Of a stretch of DNA of 64,000 nt, positions 1 to 9,615 are shown piece after piece. Location of the stretch: contig CP128386.1 in assembly GCA_030345135.1 (NCBI GenBank), positions 6,991,001 through 7,055,000 on the forward strand, written 5' to 3'. Within the stretch, counting starts at the first letter, position 1. The number at the start of each line of letters is the position of its first letter. The translations under genes and the position numbers were made by a program. The notes beneath the pieces are model-generated. The model was not told the DNA's origin, did not search any database, and was given only the letters and a program-made list of their open reading frames with translations. This DNA is from Chitinophagaceae bacterium DXS (GTDB lineage: Bacteria; Bacteroidota; Bacteroidia; Chitinophagales; Chitinophagaceae).

Positions 1-62
1 GGTACAGTCAGTTTATAGTTTATCACTCAAGGTCGTTTAGTTAAACACACATCATCAACTTT

Positions 63-197
63 GGGAGATGTCTCCTGTCGTCGACATGACGATCCAGGCT
101 TATCATAAGAACTAATCACAGCAGCACCAATAATAAGTATCAAATACCGTGAGAGTCTGCGCCCGCATCGTCACCTCGACGACAGGAGAGGTCTCCC
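63..197. repeat. Palindromic dispersed element, copy 1
   Basis: Two inverted arms of about 33 bp bound a 69-bp centre. The left arm (63-95) contains TCTCCTGTCGTCGA followed by TGACGAT; the right arm (165-197) read on the minus strand gives the same words, with differences in only a few positions. The right arm is followed by GAATATTGAT. A related copy lies at 51761-51990, so this is a dispersed REP- or MITE-like unit rather than a local hairpin. No coding capacity is visible. Positions 198-281 hold nothing else I can identify; the SusD gene ends at 282. Confidence 0.7.
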
Positions 198-281
198 GAA
201 TATTGATCTGATGATGATTATTTGAGCCTTTACTATTGAATACTTCTAATTAAACGACATTGACTTCTCAATGGCAATATC

Positions 282-1802
282 CTACCAACCGGCGTTTTGT
301 GTTATAAGGCCTCCGCTATTATCAATTTCACTTTGCGGAACCGCCCATACATGGTGCACTTTAGGATTGAAATTTCTTGCTTCCCATATCACTTTTCCAT
401 CAGCTCCATGCAGCGGTTTTGCGTAAGCAGCCTGGGCATCTCCCCAGCGAACAAGGTCACGATGACGATCTGACCATTCACCAGCCAGCTCTCTCCTTCG
501 TTCGCTCTTAAGATCATTCATTGTAGCGCCTAAAAGTTTTGGATAATGATTTTCATCCGCACTGCCCCATGCTCTTTTGCGAATCATATTTAATTCATTA
601 TCGGCATTCTTATTCTGCATCAATTCTGCTTCAGCTTTTATCAAAATGATCTCAGCATAACGGATCAGTGGCACATTAAGATCCGTGGTTGGATGATCGC
701 CGTTCGGATTCAAATGAATACCGCCAGGATAACTAAATGGCTCCATGTACTTATTAAACTGGTAACCGGATGTACTGTTGCTGGATGAATAAGTCATTGA
801 ATCACCAAAATAAACAAACTTATCACCGGGCTTAAGAATGGTTGCTTCTCTTCTTTTATCACCAGCTTCATATGCATTGTACAATTCCTGTGTTGGCATA
901 TAATATCCCCAGCCATTGTATTTACCCCATCCTTTGTTTTCAAGCATACAACCGGGCAGAATACTTCCCCACAACGTATTGCTTACTGCTGACCAGATGT
1001 ATTCTTTAGACCAGTTATTGGCAATATAGAATACACTTTTAAAATCGGGCAGCAACGCATGTTTACCACTCTGGATAATTGAATCGGCATACTTCTCTGC
1101 ATTCACATAATCTTTCCTGTACAGGTACATTTTAGAAAGATAAGCCCACGCTGCGGTCTTATGCGCCCTGCCATAATCATCTGTACTCAATTGATCAAAA
1201 TAAGGCAACAAGCTTGCAGCCATTTTTAAATCAGACTCAATATAAGCATAATTCTCATCCACATTCTTTGCACGCGGAATCATATAGTTGGATGGATTCT
1301 GCCTGTCGATAATAGGCACGCCGGCCCTTTCATCACCATAATTAGCAGCCATTTGAAAATACATAAGACCGCTTAGAAAATATGCTTCGCCAATGATTCT
1401 TTTTTTGAGTGATTCATCCATGGAGATTCCAGGAACATTCCGGATAATGTCATTTGCACGCTTGATAACGATGTACCGCATTTTCCATTGAGGTTCTGTG
1501 TAAGAACCTCCAATATAAGATGAGTTAAAATTCTTCATGTTATCTGCCTGTGCTTTAACGCGACCAGTAACCATATCATCACTGGCGTTCATAAACCACA
1601 TAAAGCCACGTCCATAAAATTCTTCGCCGTCGAACTGATCATACATGGCGTTGGTGGCTTTAACCGCATCGTCCTGCGTTTGCCAGAAGGTTGCAGATGT
1701 TGGCGATCCCTGCGGAACGATATCCAGTTTTTTGGCGCAGGATGTAAACGCTGCTATTGCAACGAGTGCGGTATATATGATTGAGTGTTTTTTCTTCAAC
1801 AT
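282..1802 (-). CDS. SusD/RagB-family nutrient-binding outer-membrane lipoprotein
   Basis: 506 residues, normal for SusD proteins. The N-terminus is a lipoprotein signal with the lipobox-like AAFTSC, so the protein should be lipidated at Cys22 and exported to the outer-membrane surface. The helical TPR-like core and the C-terminal RagB/SusD region (ending in a PQSEIDNSGG-like segment) are recognisable. SusD proteins sit as a lid on their SusC partner and capture glycans or other oligomers. It lies 20 bp downstream of the SusC gene in a sigma, FecR, SusC, SusD unit. No glycoside hydrolase or peptidase follows, so the ligand cannot be predicted. Family assignment is firm; substrate unknown. Confidence 0.95.
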   Translation of the reverse strand: MLKKKHSIIYTALVAIAAFTSCAKKLDIVPQGSPTSATFWQTQDDAVKATNAMYDQFDGEEFYGRGFMWFMNASDDMVTGRVKAQADNMKNFNSSYIGGSYTEPQWKMRYIVIKRANDIIRNVPGISMDESLKKRIIGEAYFLSGLMYFQMAANYGDERAGVPIIDRQNPSNYMIPRAKNVDENYAYIESDLKMAASLLPYFDQLSTDDYGRAHKTAAWAYLSKMYLYRKDYVNAEKYADSIIQSGKHALLPDFKSVFYIANNWSKEYIWSAVSNTLWGSILPGCMLENKGWGKYNGWGYYMPTQELYNAYEAGDKRREATILKPGDKFVYFGDSMTYSSSNSTSGYQFNKYMEPFSYPGGIHLNPNGDHPTTDLNVPLIRYAEIILIKAEAELMQNKNADNELNMIRKRAWGSADENHYPKLLGATMNDLKSERRRELAGEWSDRHRDLVRWGDAQAAYAKPLHGADGKVIWEARNFNPKVHHVWAVPQSEIDNSGGLITQNAGW

Positions 1803-1822
1803 TGTCTTAGTGTTTTAGCTGA

Positions 1823-4800
1823 TCAGAGATTTATATTTAAACCGATAAAAATGGAACGGGCCTGTGGGTACCTGCCCTTATCAATTCCATATTGATCAAG
1901 TCCTACTTCCGGATCAAAACCGGAGTAATTTGTAAATGTTACCAGGTTGTTGGCTGTTACATAAAGACGAACCGTATTCAGGCCTGCTTTCTTTGTGAGT
2001 TGGGCAGGAAGCGTATAACCCAATGTAAGGTTCTTGATACGCATGTAAGAGCCATTCTCGATGTACCAGCTTGAAGTAGTTCCGAAATCACCATTCGGGT
2101 CAGACAATGAAACACGCGGGATATCGGCGTTTGGATTCTGTGGTGTCCATGCATTCTTTACAGAATTCAGCAGGTTAAATCCTTGTTGCACACTTGCGCT
2201 CTGACCAAGGAACTTCAACGCATTAAAGATTTTATTGCCCTGTACGCCCTGCAGGAACATATTCAGATCAAATCCTTTATAGCTAAGGTTAAAGCTAAAG
2301 CCGTAAGAAAATGACGGATATGCGCTTCCCATAAACTGGCGGTCGTTATTATCAATTTTCCCGTCACCATTCACATCTTTAAACTTCATGTTTCCCGGAA
2401 CTGCGTTGGGTTGAATTTTACTACCATCTTTTCCAACGTAGCTGTCTATTTCCTGTTGAGTTTTAAATAAACCTGCTGCAGGGACAACATAATATGCATA
2501 CAGCGGCTGACCTTCTGCAACGCGGCCCGGCGTTAATACACCTCTCACGTCGCCACCGGAGGCAAAGCTTGAAAACTCATCCAGCGAAAGCACTTTGTTT
2601 TTTATGCTGGAAAGATTCGCATTAACGGAGTATTGCAATCCACCCCTTGTTACATTCTGGTATCCAAGGCTCAGTTCTACGCCACGATCTTCTGCACTAC
2701 CAACATTCTTCCACATTACCTGGGATACACCTGCTGTTCCAGGCAATGACACAGGCAACAACATGTCTTCTGTTTTCTTAATAAAATAATCTGCCGCAAC
2801 TGTAAAATGACTATTGAAGAATGCCGCATCCAGGCCAATATTAGTCTGACGGGATTGCGCCCATTTTAAGTCAGGATTTGAAATAGCGTCTTCCGCGTAT
2901 CCATAGGCTCCTACAGGCGTTTGGCCAATGTAAGCTGTTGTTGCAGCAAGCGGCACATTAAATGCATTGGAAGGCAATGAACCAAGGTTACCCAGTATAC
3001 CATAACTGCCGCGCAATTTCAGATCGCTTAGCCAAAGGCTTCTTTGCAGAAAATCTTCTTCTTTAATCCTCCATCCGGCAGTTACGGCAGGATACCACTG
3101 CCAGCGGTTCTGGCTCGGGATCTTTGAAGTTCCGTCGCGACGAATGCTTGCAGTTACCATATATTTGTTTCTGAAGTCGTATGCAATTCTTCCTGCATAA
3201 GAAAGCAATGATTCCTGCCATCTCCCGCTTGACGGTTTATTAGGGAATTCTGTGGCGTTGCCCAGGTAAAGCAGATCTTCTCTTTCATCGGGAAGATTTT
3301 GTCCCTGAACTGCAAATGAATTGTTCACATTTTCCTGGTAAGCATAGATGAAGTTAGCCGAAAGATTATGCGACCTGCCAAAGCGATGCGTGTAAGTCAG
3401 GATTTGTTCTGCCAACAGGTCTTTCCAATTTCCGGAAGAATAATCCAGGTAGTTGTTATAAAATTTCTTACCACTCTCTAATATTCGTGGCTGAAAATTC
3501 TTGGAGAAATTATTGCCATATGTGTAAGAGAAATTTGAACGGAATGTAAGTCCTTTTGCAATATTTATTTCTGCATAAGGATTGAAATATAAAGTATTGA
3601 CCGGGTTGGTGTAATCATTGCGCATCAGCAACGCTACCGGGTTTAACACATCACCATAAGAACCTGCATACTGTTCCGGAACACCACTGTAGGCACCTGT
3701 TGATGTATAAGGAGCTACGTTAGAAGGATATGCAATCGCCATAAGAATAGCGCCGCTGGCAGTGCTCGTAGTGTTTGCTCCGCGTCCGCCGGTTACTGTA
3801 TAAGAAAGGTTCTCTCCTATCTTCAACCATTTTTTTACCTGGTAATCGGTGTTCAGGCGAAGAATGGCGCGCTGGCTGCGTGTGTTCAGCAGAATGCCCT
3901 GGTTATCGCGGTATCCGAAAGAAAGATAGTGCGTTGATTTTTCGTTGCCACCACTCAGACTAACATTGTATTCCTGAATAGTACCCTTACGGAAAACATC
4001 ATCCATCCAGTCCGTTTGTGTAATGTGACCTTCAGGATAAACAGAAGCATCAAACGCCGGATCCCTTTGTCTGCCGGCATTATCAGCAGCCAGGTTCATT
4101 GTCTCGGCATAGTCATTTGCGTTTAATGAATGTAATTTTCTCCACGCTTCCTGGGTTCCATACTTGGCGTCTGCATTAACAGTACTGGCACCACTTTTTC
4201 CTTTTTTAGTAGTAACAAGTATAACGCCGCCGGAAGCTCTTGCACCGTAAATTGCAGCAGCAGCATCTTTCAACACGGACATAGATTCAATATCATTCGG
4301 GTTTACAAGCGGTGCGCCGGAATAGAATGCAACGCCATCTACTACCCACAAAGCTTGTTCACCATTAATGCCACCAAGACCACGAACATTTACGCTTGGT
4401 CCAACAGTTGGATCTCCACCATTATTTTGTACATATACGCCGGCAACTTTACCCTGCAATATTTCAACAGGATTGTTTACAGAACGTGAGCTTACTTTAT
4501 CCAGCAACACTTTACTTACCGCACCGGTTACTTTTGTGCGCTGTTGTGTACCATATCCCACAACCACAACACTGTCCAATTGCGCCACAGACCTGAGCAT
4601 CACTATTACGTTTGGCGCGCCGGCTTTTACCATTACGTTTTTTGTCTGGTACCCAACCAGCATAACGGTTACCAGGGTTTCGGGCTCATCGCTTTCAATC
4701 GAAAAGAGTCCCTTTTCGCTGGTAACAGTACCATTGCCAGAACCCTTAATAAAAACGCTTGCATTTTGCAACGGACCGTTTTCATCCATTACGGTGCCTT

Positions 4801-5233
4801 CTATGATTTGCTTTTGTACCTGGTAAGAAGCATTGCTAACTGTAAATCCGGAATGCAGACCAGCTTCCGGAGACCCGGCGTGCGTCTTCTCGTAAATAAC
4901 AATTGTGTTGGATTGGGTTTCGTAGGTAAGGTTTGTTTGTTGCAATACTCTCTTCAACAAGTCCTCTACCGTAATGCTTTTCTTTTCTCTAAGCGTCACG
5001 GTATATTTTTTTATCTCATTTACATCATAAGCCAGCTTAACCTGTGTAGATGCAACTATTTGCGTAAGTAGCTTTTCCAGTGGCTGCTTTTCCGCCTCGA
5101 TACTTATATTGGTCTGGAGCGGATCCTTCTTCTGTGCAAGAACGGCTGAGGGGGTGACTGCCGTTACACAAAAGACAATACCCAGCCCGGAAAGCAAACG
5201 CGTTGCTTTCACAGTGATGAAAGATTTTTTCAT
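1823..5233 (-). CDS. SusC/RagA TonB-dependent receptor with N-terminal STN signalling domain
   Basis: 1136 residues. Order: signal peptide (about 1-33), secretin/TonB short N-terminal domain (STN, about 40-112), carboxypeptidase-regulatory-like beta domain (about 140-215), TonB plug (about 225-345, including the VVVGYGTQ segment and the DAAAAIYGARASGGVI motif typical of SusC), then the outer-membrane beta-barrel to the C-terminus. The STN domain is what distinguishes transducing receptors: in FecA-like systems it touches the anti-sigma factor across the periplasm. Directly upstream genes encode FecR and an ECF sigma, which fits this signalling chain. It imports a ligand captured by the adjacent SusD using TonB energy. 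Ligand unknown. Confidence 0.95.
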   Translation of the reverse strand: MKKSFITVKATRLLSGLGIVFCVTAVTPSAVLAQKKDPLQTNISIEAEKQPLEKLLTQIVASTQVKLAYDVNEIKKYTVTLREKKSITVEDLLKRVLQQTNLTYETQSNTIVIYEKTHAGSPEAGLHSGFTVSNASYQVQKQIIEGTVMDENGPLQNASVFIKGSGNGTVTSEKGLFSIESDEPETLVTVMLVGYQTKNVMVKAGAPNVIVMLRSVAQLDSVVVVGYGTQQRTKVTGAVSKVLLDKVSSRSVNNPVEILQGKVAGVYVQNNGGDPTVGPSVNVRGLGGINGEQALWVVDGVAFYSGAPLVNPNDIESMSVLKDAAAAIYGARASGGVILVTTKKGKSGASTVNADAKYGTQEAWRKLHSLNANDYAETMNLAADNAGRQRDPAFDASVYPEGHITQTDWMDDVFRKGTIQEYNVSLSGGNEKSTHYLSFGYRDNQGILLNTRSQRAILRLNTDYQVKKWLKIGENLSYTVTGGRGANTTSTASGAILMAIAYPSNVAPYTSTGAYSGVPEQYAGSYGDVLNPVALLMRNDYTNPVNTLYFNPYAEINIAKGLTFRSNFSYTYGNNFSKNFQPRILESGKKFYNNYLDYSSGNWKDLLAEQILTYTHRFGRSHNLSANFIYAYQENVNNSFAVQGQNLPDEREDLLYLGNATEFPNKPSSGRWQESLLSYAGRIAYDFRNKYMVTASIRRDGTSKIPSQNRWQWYPAVTAGWRIKEEDFLQRSLWLSDLKLRGSYGILGNLGSLPSNAFNVPLAATTAYIGQTPVGAYGYAEDAISNPDLKWAQSRQTNIGLDAAFFNSHFTVAADYFIKKTEDMLLPVSLPGTAGVSQVMWKNVGSAEDRGVELSLGYQNVTRGGLQYSVNANLSSIKNKVLSLDEFSSFASGGDVRGVLTPGRVAEGQPLYAYYVVPAAGLFKTQQEIDSYVGKDGSKIQPNAVPGNMKFKDVNGDGKIDNNDRQFMGSAYPSFSYGFSFNLSYKGFDLNMFLQGVQGNKIFNALKFLGQSASVQQGFNLLNSVKNAWTPQNPNADIPRVSLSDPNGDFGTTSSWYIENGSYMRIKNLTLGYTLPAQLTKKAGLNTVRLYVTANNLVTFTNYSGFDPEVGLDQYGIDKGRYPQARSIFIGLNINL

Positions 5234-5250
5234 GCTGTTATGTATTTGGG

Positions 5251-6195
5251 TTACTGAATAATTACTGTATTATTTTGGAGAATAAATCGAACGTTATTTT
5301 TTGCACCTAGTAAATTCAATATATCAATCACCTTTTCTATGGTGATATTTTTGTCAACCTGAAGATGATATTCGCCTGCATAGCCCTCCTTCCTGTTCTC
5401 AACATTTACAGAGAAATGATTTTGCAGCCAGTCTGCCACTTCATTTACAGATACATTTTGTAAAAGAATTTCTCCGTTGATCCACCCGTTTGCTTCAAGC
5501 GATAAAGAAGAATCAATTCTTACTTTGTTATTTGCCGAAGCGTAACGCAGCCGTTGACCAGGAAGAATAAAGCCCAACGTATCGGCCTGTTTGCTGACCA
5601 GCACTTTACCGGTCACTACAGACACTTTAACATCGCCTGCAATCATTTTTTTCACAGAGAAAGATGTGCCTTTTACCACGGTATGTACATCGTTTGTAAT
5701 GACTGTAAATGGATGGGCCGCATCTTTTTTAACTTCAAAAAACACCTCTCCCTCTTTTATCTCCAGGCTGCGGTTATTTTCAAAATTTGAAGCATAGATC
5801 ACCTGTGTATTTTCGTTCAGCCAGATAGTACTTCCGTCAGGCAAAATTTCTTTACTAACGTGCCCTGCACTTGTGTTAAGAGCAATCATCTTTTTATTGA
5901 CGGAAGAAAAATAGTATATGCCTGCAACCACACACAAAAGGCTGGCGGCAACAGAAAGATAACGCCACCACTTGATCCTTTTTACCGGAACATCTGTTGC
6001 AGGTATAGTATTCGAAAAAATTTCATCCCGCACTTTTTTCTTATCCTCCTCATCAATGAACTTGTAATCATCTCCGCCAGCGGCCTTTGCATCCAGCCAA
6101 TTATGCAGTAATGCCAGTTCATCTTCTGAACATTCATTGTGCGCATACTTGTTCAGCAGCGACTGTATATACTCATCACTATTCAAATTATCCAT
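5251..6195 (-). CDS. FecR-family anti-sigma factor
   Basis: 314 residues. An N-terminal cytoplasmic sigma-binding region with the pattern LLNKYAHNECSEDE (about 12-26) is followed by one membrane segment (about 77-97), the FecR periplasmic domain (about 105-210, with GEVFFEVKKD and HPFTV) and a C-terminal DUF4974-like region (about 245-314) that resembles the STN fold and is expected to meet the receptor. It lies between the ECF sigma gene and the STN-bearing SusC gene (17 bp before the latter), the classical arrangement for ligand-induced sigma release. Function is inferred from family and context. Confidence 0.93.
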   Translation of the reverse strand: MDNLNSDEYIQSLLNKYAHNECSEDELALLHNWLDAKAAGGDDYKFIDEEDKKKVRDEIFSNTIPATDVPVKRIKWWRYLSVAASLLCVVAGIYYFSSVNKKMIALNTSAGHVSKEILPDGSTIWLNENTQVIYASNFENNRSLEIKEGEVFFEVKKDAAHPFTVITNDVHTVVKGTSFSVKKMIAGDVKVSVVTGKVLVSKQADTLGFILPGQRLRYASANNKVRIDSSLSLEANGWINGEILLQNVSVNEVADWLQNHFSVNVENRKEGYAGEYHLQVDKNITIEKVIDILNLLGAKNNVRFILQNNTVIIQ

Positions 6196-6245
6196 GCTTT
6201 ATAATGTGAAAGACAAAAAATCAGTAGAGGTTAACTATTCGCGGG

Positions 6246-6833
6246 CTAGTTTTTTTTGAAAAGCGTAAAAATAATTCCTGCCCAGATAATAATATCATCG
6301 GCCTTGCTCAAACTGGCCTTCATTTTTTTTGAAGCAACATTTAATTGGTTCCGTATGGTTTGAGGAGAATTTCCTGTGTAATTAGCAATCTCATCAATAT
6401 TTAATTCTTCAAAATGATACATGCTGTATACCTGTTGCATTTTCTCCGGAAGCTGTGCAACTTTTGAGCGCAGTACCTTTTCGGCATCTTTTGTATGAAG
6501 AATATCGGCGGCTGAGTTGGCTGCAGCAATTTGTTCTGCCTCGTTAATAACAGTTAGCGACATTTTTTTCTTTGCGAAATGATTCAGTAACCTGTTCTTG
6601 AGCGCAACAAAAAGATAGGCAGAAACAGCCTGAACCTCAGGAAGGTTTTCACGCTTGTTCCATAGATACACAAACAGTTCCTGAACGACTTCCTGGGCGT
6701 CTTCCCTGTTTTTGAGCGTACGGTAAGCATATTGGAAAAGGTCCTCCCAATAGCCATCAAACAGCTCGGTAAACGAGCGCTGATCGCCTTGTTTTATTTT
6801 CTCCCAGCAGCATATTTCCTGGTCCAATTTCAT
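6246..6833 (-). CDS. ECF-type RNA polymerase sigma-70 factor
   Basis: 195 residues from the ATG at 6833; an in-frame TTG at 6845 would add four residues but the ATG gives the normal start. Region 2 (about 20-90, with FDGYWEDLFQYAYRTLKNREDAQEVVQELFV split over its helices) and region 4 (about 130-180, with the helix-turn-helix LNIDEIANYTGNSPQTIRNQL) are present; region 3 is absent, as in ECF factors. It heads the unit sigma, FecR, SusC, SusD and should direct transcription of the receptor genes when the receptor binds its ligand. The C-terminus carries a hydrophobic IIIWAGIIFTLF stretch. The 190 bp upstream hold no clear TAnnTTTG promoter. Confidence 0.95.
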   Translation of the reverse strand: MKLDQEICCWEKIKQGDQRSFTELFDGYWEDLFQYAYRTLKNREDAQEVVQELFVYLWNKRENLPEVQAVSAYLFVALKNRLLNHFAKKKMSLTVINEAEQIAAANSAADILHTKDAEKVLRSKVAQLPEKMQQVYSMYHFEELNIDEIANYTGNSPQTIRNQLNVASKKMKASLSKADDIIIWAGIIFTLFKKN

Positions 6834-7024
6834 ATAAGCATGCAATATAATGGTACGTTTTACAAAGGAAAGGTTAGCTCAAATTAAGAAATTATTAATA
6901 ACAAAATCGTTTGAGCACGCAGATATTCATGCATCCGATTACATTGTTGAGTTTTAAGGGCTCTTTGATTACTATACTTTTTTTGTAGGTTTACACCCAT
7001 TTTTAATGACCTTATTTAGCCACT

Positions 7025-8071
7025 ATGTTCACAAAAGGACTTTATTTACCGGACAATTATCATTCAGCATTGAACCTGATAGAGACCGAAATCGCTATTA
7101 AATTCGTAAAAGATCATTTTGAACACGAGCTCGCCAAAGAACTGTATCTGACACGTGTTTCAGCACCTTTATTTGTATTGGAAAGCAGCGGCTACAATGA
7201 TGATTTAAATGGTGTTGAGCGTCCTGCTTCATTTCCTGTTAAAGACCTGAATGATACCAAAGCGCTTGTTGTGCACTCGCTGGCTAAATGGAAAAGAGCC
7301 GCTTTGAAAGACTATGGTTTTGCTCCAAACACCGGATTATATACGGACATGAATGCGATACGTGGCGATGAAGAAATGGACAACACGCATTCCATTTATG
7401 TAGATCAATGGGATTGGGAAAAAATTATCAGGCCTGAAGAAAGGAACATTGCAAAACTGAAGAATATTGTTGAACGCATTTATAAAGTGCTACGTAATAT
7501 GGAGAAGGAAGTATTGGAAAGATTTCCTGTACTTGGTGACGCAATCCTTCCTGAAAATATCACTTTTATACATGCGGAAGAGTTACTTCAACGTTACCCT
7601 AATGATACGCCTAAAATGCGTGAGAATAAAATTGCAGAAGAATACGGCGCTGTCTTCATCATAGGCATTGGCAACAAACTATCAAACGATGAAGCACACG
7701 ATTCCCGTGCCCCGGATTATGATGACTGGACCACTGTTGCAGACAACAATCTTCCCGGATTAAACGGCGATATTATTCTTTATTATCCTGTATTAAAATG
7801 TGCATTGGAAGTTTCTTCAATGGGCATCCGCGTTAATGAAGATGCCCTTGAAAGGCAGCTTACGATAACCAATACTACTGACAGAAAAAGATTCACCTGG
7901 CATCAGCGCTTACTTGGCGGTGAACTTCCGCAAACAATTGGCGGAGGAATCGGCCAATCAAGAATTTGTATGTTCTTCCTCAGAAAAGCCCACGTCGGCG
8001 AAGTACAAAGCAGCATTTGGAGTGAAGAAATGCGAGGTGCGTGTAAGGCAGCCGGCGTACAGTTGCTTTAA
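7025..8071 (+). CDS. asnA: Aspartate-ammonia ligase (ammonia-dependent asparagine synthetase)
   Basis: 348 residues, close to the usual 330-350. AsnA makes asparagine from aspartate, ammonia and ATP in the cytoplasm and has a fold like class II aminoacyl-tRNA synthetases. The near-invariant core DMNAIRGDEEMDNTHS followed by YVDQWDWE (about residues 116-140) and the C-terminal GGGIGQSR (about 317-324) support it. It stands alone, read rightward, and converges with the TlpA-like gene; a bidirectional terminator lies between them. It is functionally opposite to the asparaginase and aspartase genes 5-8 kb away. High confidence. Confidence 0.97.
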   Translation: MFTKGLYLPDNYHSALNLIETEIAIKFVKDHFEHELAKELYLTRVSAPLFVLESSGYNDDLNGVERPASFPVKDLNDTKALVVHSLAKWKRAALKDYGFAPNTGLYTDMNAIRGDEEMDNTHSIYVDQWDWEKIIRPEERNIAKLKNIVERIYKVLRNMEKEVLERFPVLGDAILPENITFIHAEELLQRYPNDTPKMRENKIAEEYGAVFIIGIGNKLSNDEAHDSRAPDYDDWTTVADNNLPGLNGDIILYYPVLKCALEVSSMGIRVNEDALERQLTITNTTDRKRFTWHQRLLGGELPQTIGGGIGQSRICMFFLRKAHVGEVQSSIWSEEMRGACKAAGVQLL

Positions 8072-8072
8072 T

Positions 8073-8403
8073 TAATTGATAATGGAGAATTGAAAATTGA
8101 AAATGAAGGGGAATGTGCGAATGTGCAATTGTGCGAATGTGCAAATGGGCAAATGAGTGAAGAAGATAGTGAATAGTCAATAGTTAATGGTGAAAGCGGC
8201 GAGCTTGTAATTGATTATAGGCATACAAAAGGCCGGAGCAAACCTCCTTCCTATTACTGCTAAAAAAAGAGGGCTGGAATTGATCTTCCAGCCCTCTTTG
8301 CTATTTAAATTAAGTGAGCAAGCCGGCTCCTTTCACCATTGACTATTCACCATTCACTCCTCCCCTCATCCGCACATCTGCACATTCACTCATTCGCACA
8401 TTT
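8073..8403. repeat. Inverted word array between asnA and the TlpA-like gene
   Basis: From 8073, just past the asnA stop, degenerate words run on the plus strand: GAATTGAAAATTGAAAATG, then GAATGTGCGAATGTGC-type words, then ATAGTGAATAGTCAATAG-type words ending in GGTGAAAGC (8196). From 8330 to 8403 the reverse complements appear: CTTTCACCATTGACTATTCA, then GCACATCTGCACATTCAC and ATTCGCACATTT, reaching into the stop codon of the convergent gene. The arms could pair over more than 70 nt, with the terminator in the loop. The 330-bp gap has no gene. Confidence 0.8.
8268..8297. terminator. Bidirectional intrinsic terminator
   Basis: A 12-bp perfect stem (AGAGGGCTGGAA at 8268-8279, TTCCAGCCCTCT at 8286-8297) with a 6-nt loop. 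An A-run on the left side gives a T-run for the minus-strand transcript, and TTTGCTATTT follows for the plus strand, so it can end both asnA and the TlpA-like gene. Confidence 0.85.
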
Positions 8404-9571
8404 ACTTCAGGCTCTGCGTAGAATTATCCTGAGGCAACAATACTTCCGCCAGCTTTCTTTCAAGCTCATCGCCACGAAGGCTGCTTGCAATGATCTTTCC
8501 TGAAGGATCCAGTAATACATTGAAAGGAATACCATCAAACTGGTAAGTATTAACTGCCACGCTCTCCCATTGTTTCAGGTCGCTCATATGGTTCCAAGCA
8601 AGGCCGTCATCTTTAATCGCTTTTAACCATGCAGCTTTATCCTTATCAAGAGAAACACCAAGAATGGTAAAGTTTTTATCCTTGTACTTGTTGTAAGCAG
8701 CTACAACATTTGGATTTTCCTGCCTGCATGGACCGCACCAGCTTGCCCAGAAATCAACCAATACATATTTACCTTTAAAGTTGCTTATTGCAAGGGGCTT
8801 ACCATTTACATCCTGCATTGTAAGATCAGGCGCCTGCTGATTCAACAAAGCATAAGGCTTTTCCTGGCTGTTTGCTGGCCCTTGCGGAGGAGCGGTCAGC
8901 ATTTGTTTAATCTTCGCTAAACCTGCATTGTCTTTAAACTTGTTAGACAGAGCAATTACCAGAGGCTTAAGATCATCCGGCGCAATTGTTTTTGAAGCCA
9001 GTACAAGGCCGTAATAAACGGCCGCCGGGCTCTTAGAATTATTCAAAAATGATTTCACTTCATCATTCAGTCCTGTAAGCGCTTTATCTTTTTTAGCTTC
9101 CAGGTCTTTTACCGCATTACTGTCAACACCAGGCGTTCTTTTCACACTGTCAAGCGCCATAAAAGTGGTATACAGAACTGAATCCTTCTTGGTGTATGTA
9201 TCAAAGAATTCATACAGACTCTTTGTTGCATCGGATCCTTCCACATCAGGCTTTCTATGCAAATTGGCATCGAACGAAATACGGATATGATCATCATCAT
9301 TGATGAAGATGATCTGAGGCCCTTTATCAAAAGTGAGCCTGTAAAGTCCTTCATCTTTTGCAATGGCGCGCATTTCATATGCACCGCCTGGCTTAAGTGT
9401 TGCTGAATCAACTACAACAGGAGCGTTTGCTTCCAGGGGTAATTGTTCAAGAAATATTTTCTTAGCATCAAGATTGGTGATCTTTCCGCTTACAACAAAG
9501 GCTCCATGTTTCTTTTTACCACAAGCCGCAAGAGCGACAGCGGCCATCAGCACAATAACAATTTTTTTCAT
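8402..9571 (-). CDS. TlpA-like thioredoxin-fold lipoprotein with N-terminal DUF4369-type domain
   Basis: 389 residues. Lipobox LAAC with Cys17 marks a lipoprotein. Residues about 25-130 look like the DUF4369 beta domain that often precedes redoxins in Bacteroidota. A helical middle is followed by a thioredoxin/AhpC-TSA domain (about 240-375) with VDFWASWCGPCRQE; the redox CGPC is at 279-282 and the cis-Pro loop GIPF near 348. It probably reduces or shuffles disulfides in the periplasm, for cytochrome maturation or general repair. gatB lies upstream on the same strand (44 bp apart), so they may share a transcript. Substrate is not predictable. Confidence 0.92.
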   Translation of the reverse strand: MKKIVIVLMAAVALAACGKKKHGAFVVSGKITNLDAKKIFLEQLPLEANAPVVVDSATLKPGGAYEMRAIAKDEGLYRLTFDKGPQIIFINDDDHIRISFDANLHRKPDVEGSDATKSLYEFFDTYTKKDSVLYTTFMALDSVKRTPGVDSNAVKDLEAKKDKALTGLNDEVKSFLNNSKSPAAVYYGLVLASKTIAPDDLKPLVIALSNKFKDNAGLAKIKQMLTAPPQGPANSQEKPYALLNQQAPDLTMQDVNGKPLAISNFKGKYVLVDFWASWCGPCRQENPNVVAAYNKYKDKNFTILGVSLDKDKAAWLKAIKDDGLAWNHMSDLKQWESVAVNTYQFDGIPFNVLLDPSGKIIASSLRGDELERKLAEVLLPQDNSTQSLK

Positions 9572-9615
9572 CCGTGAGTCTATTTGAGATTTGAAATTTG
9601 AGATTTTGAATTATG

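Noticed and set aside
4368-4826. 152-codon plus-strand frame inside SusC
   Set aside because: Antisense shadow of a well-supported receptor gene, with no family resemblance.
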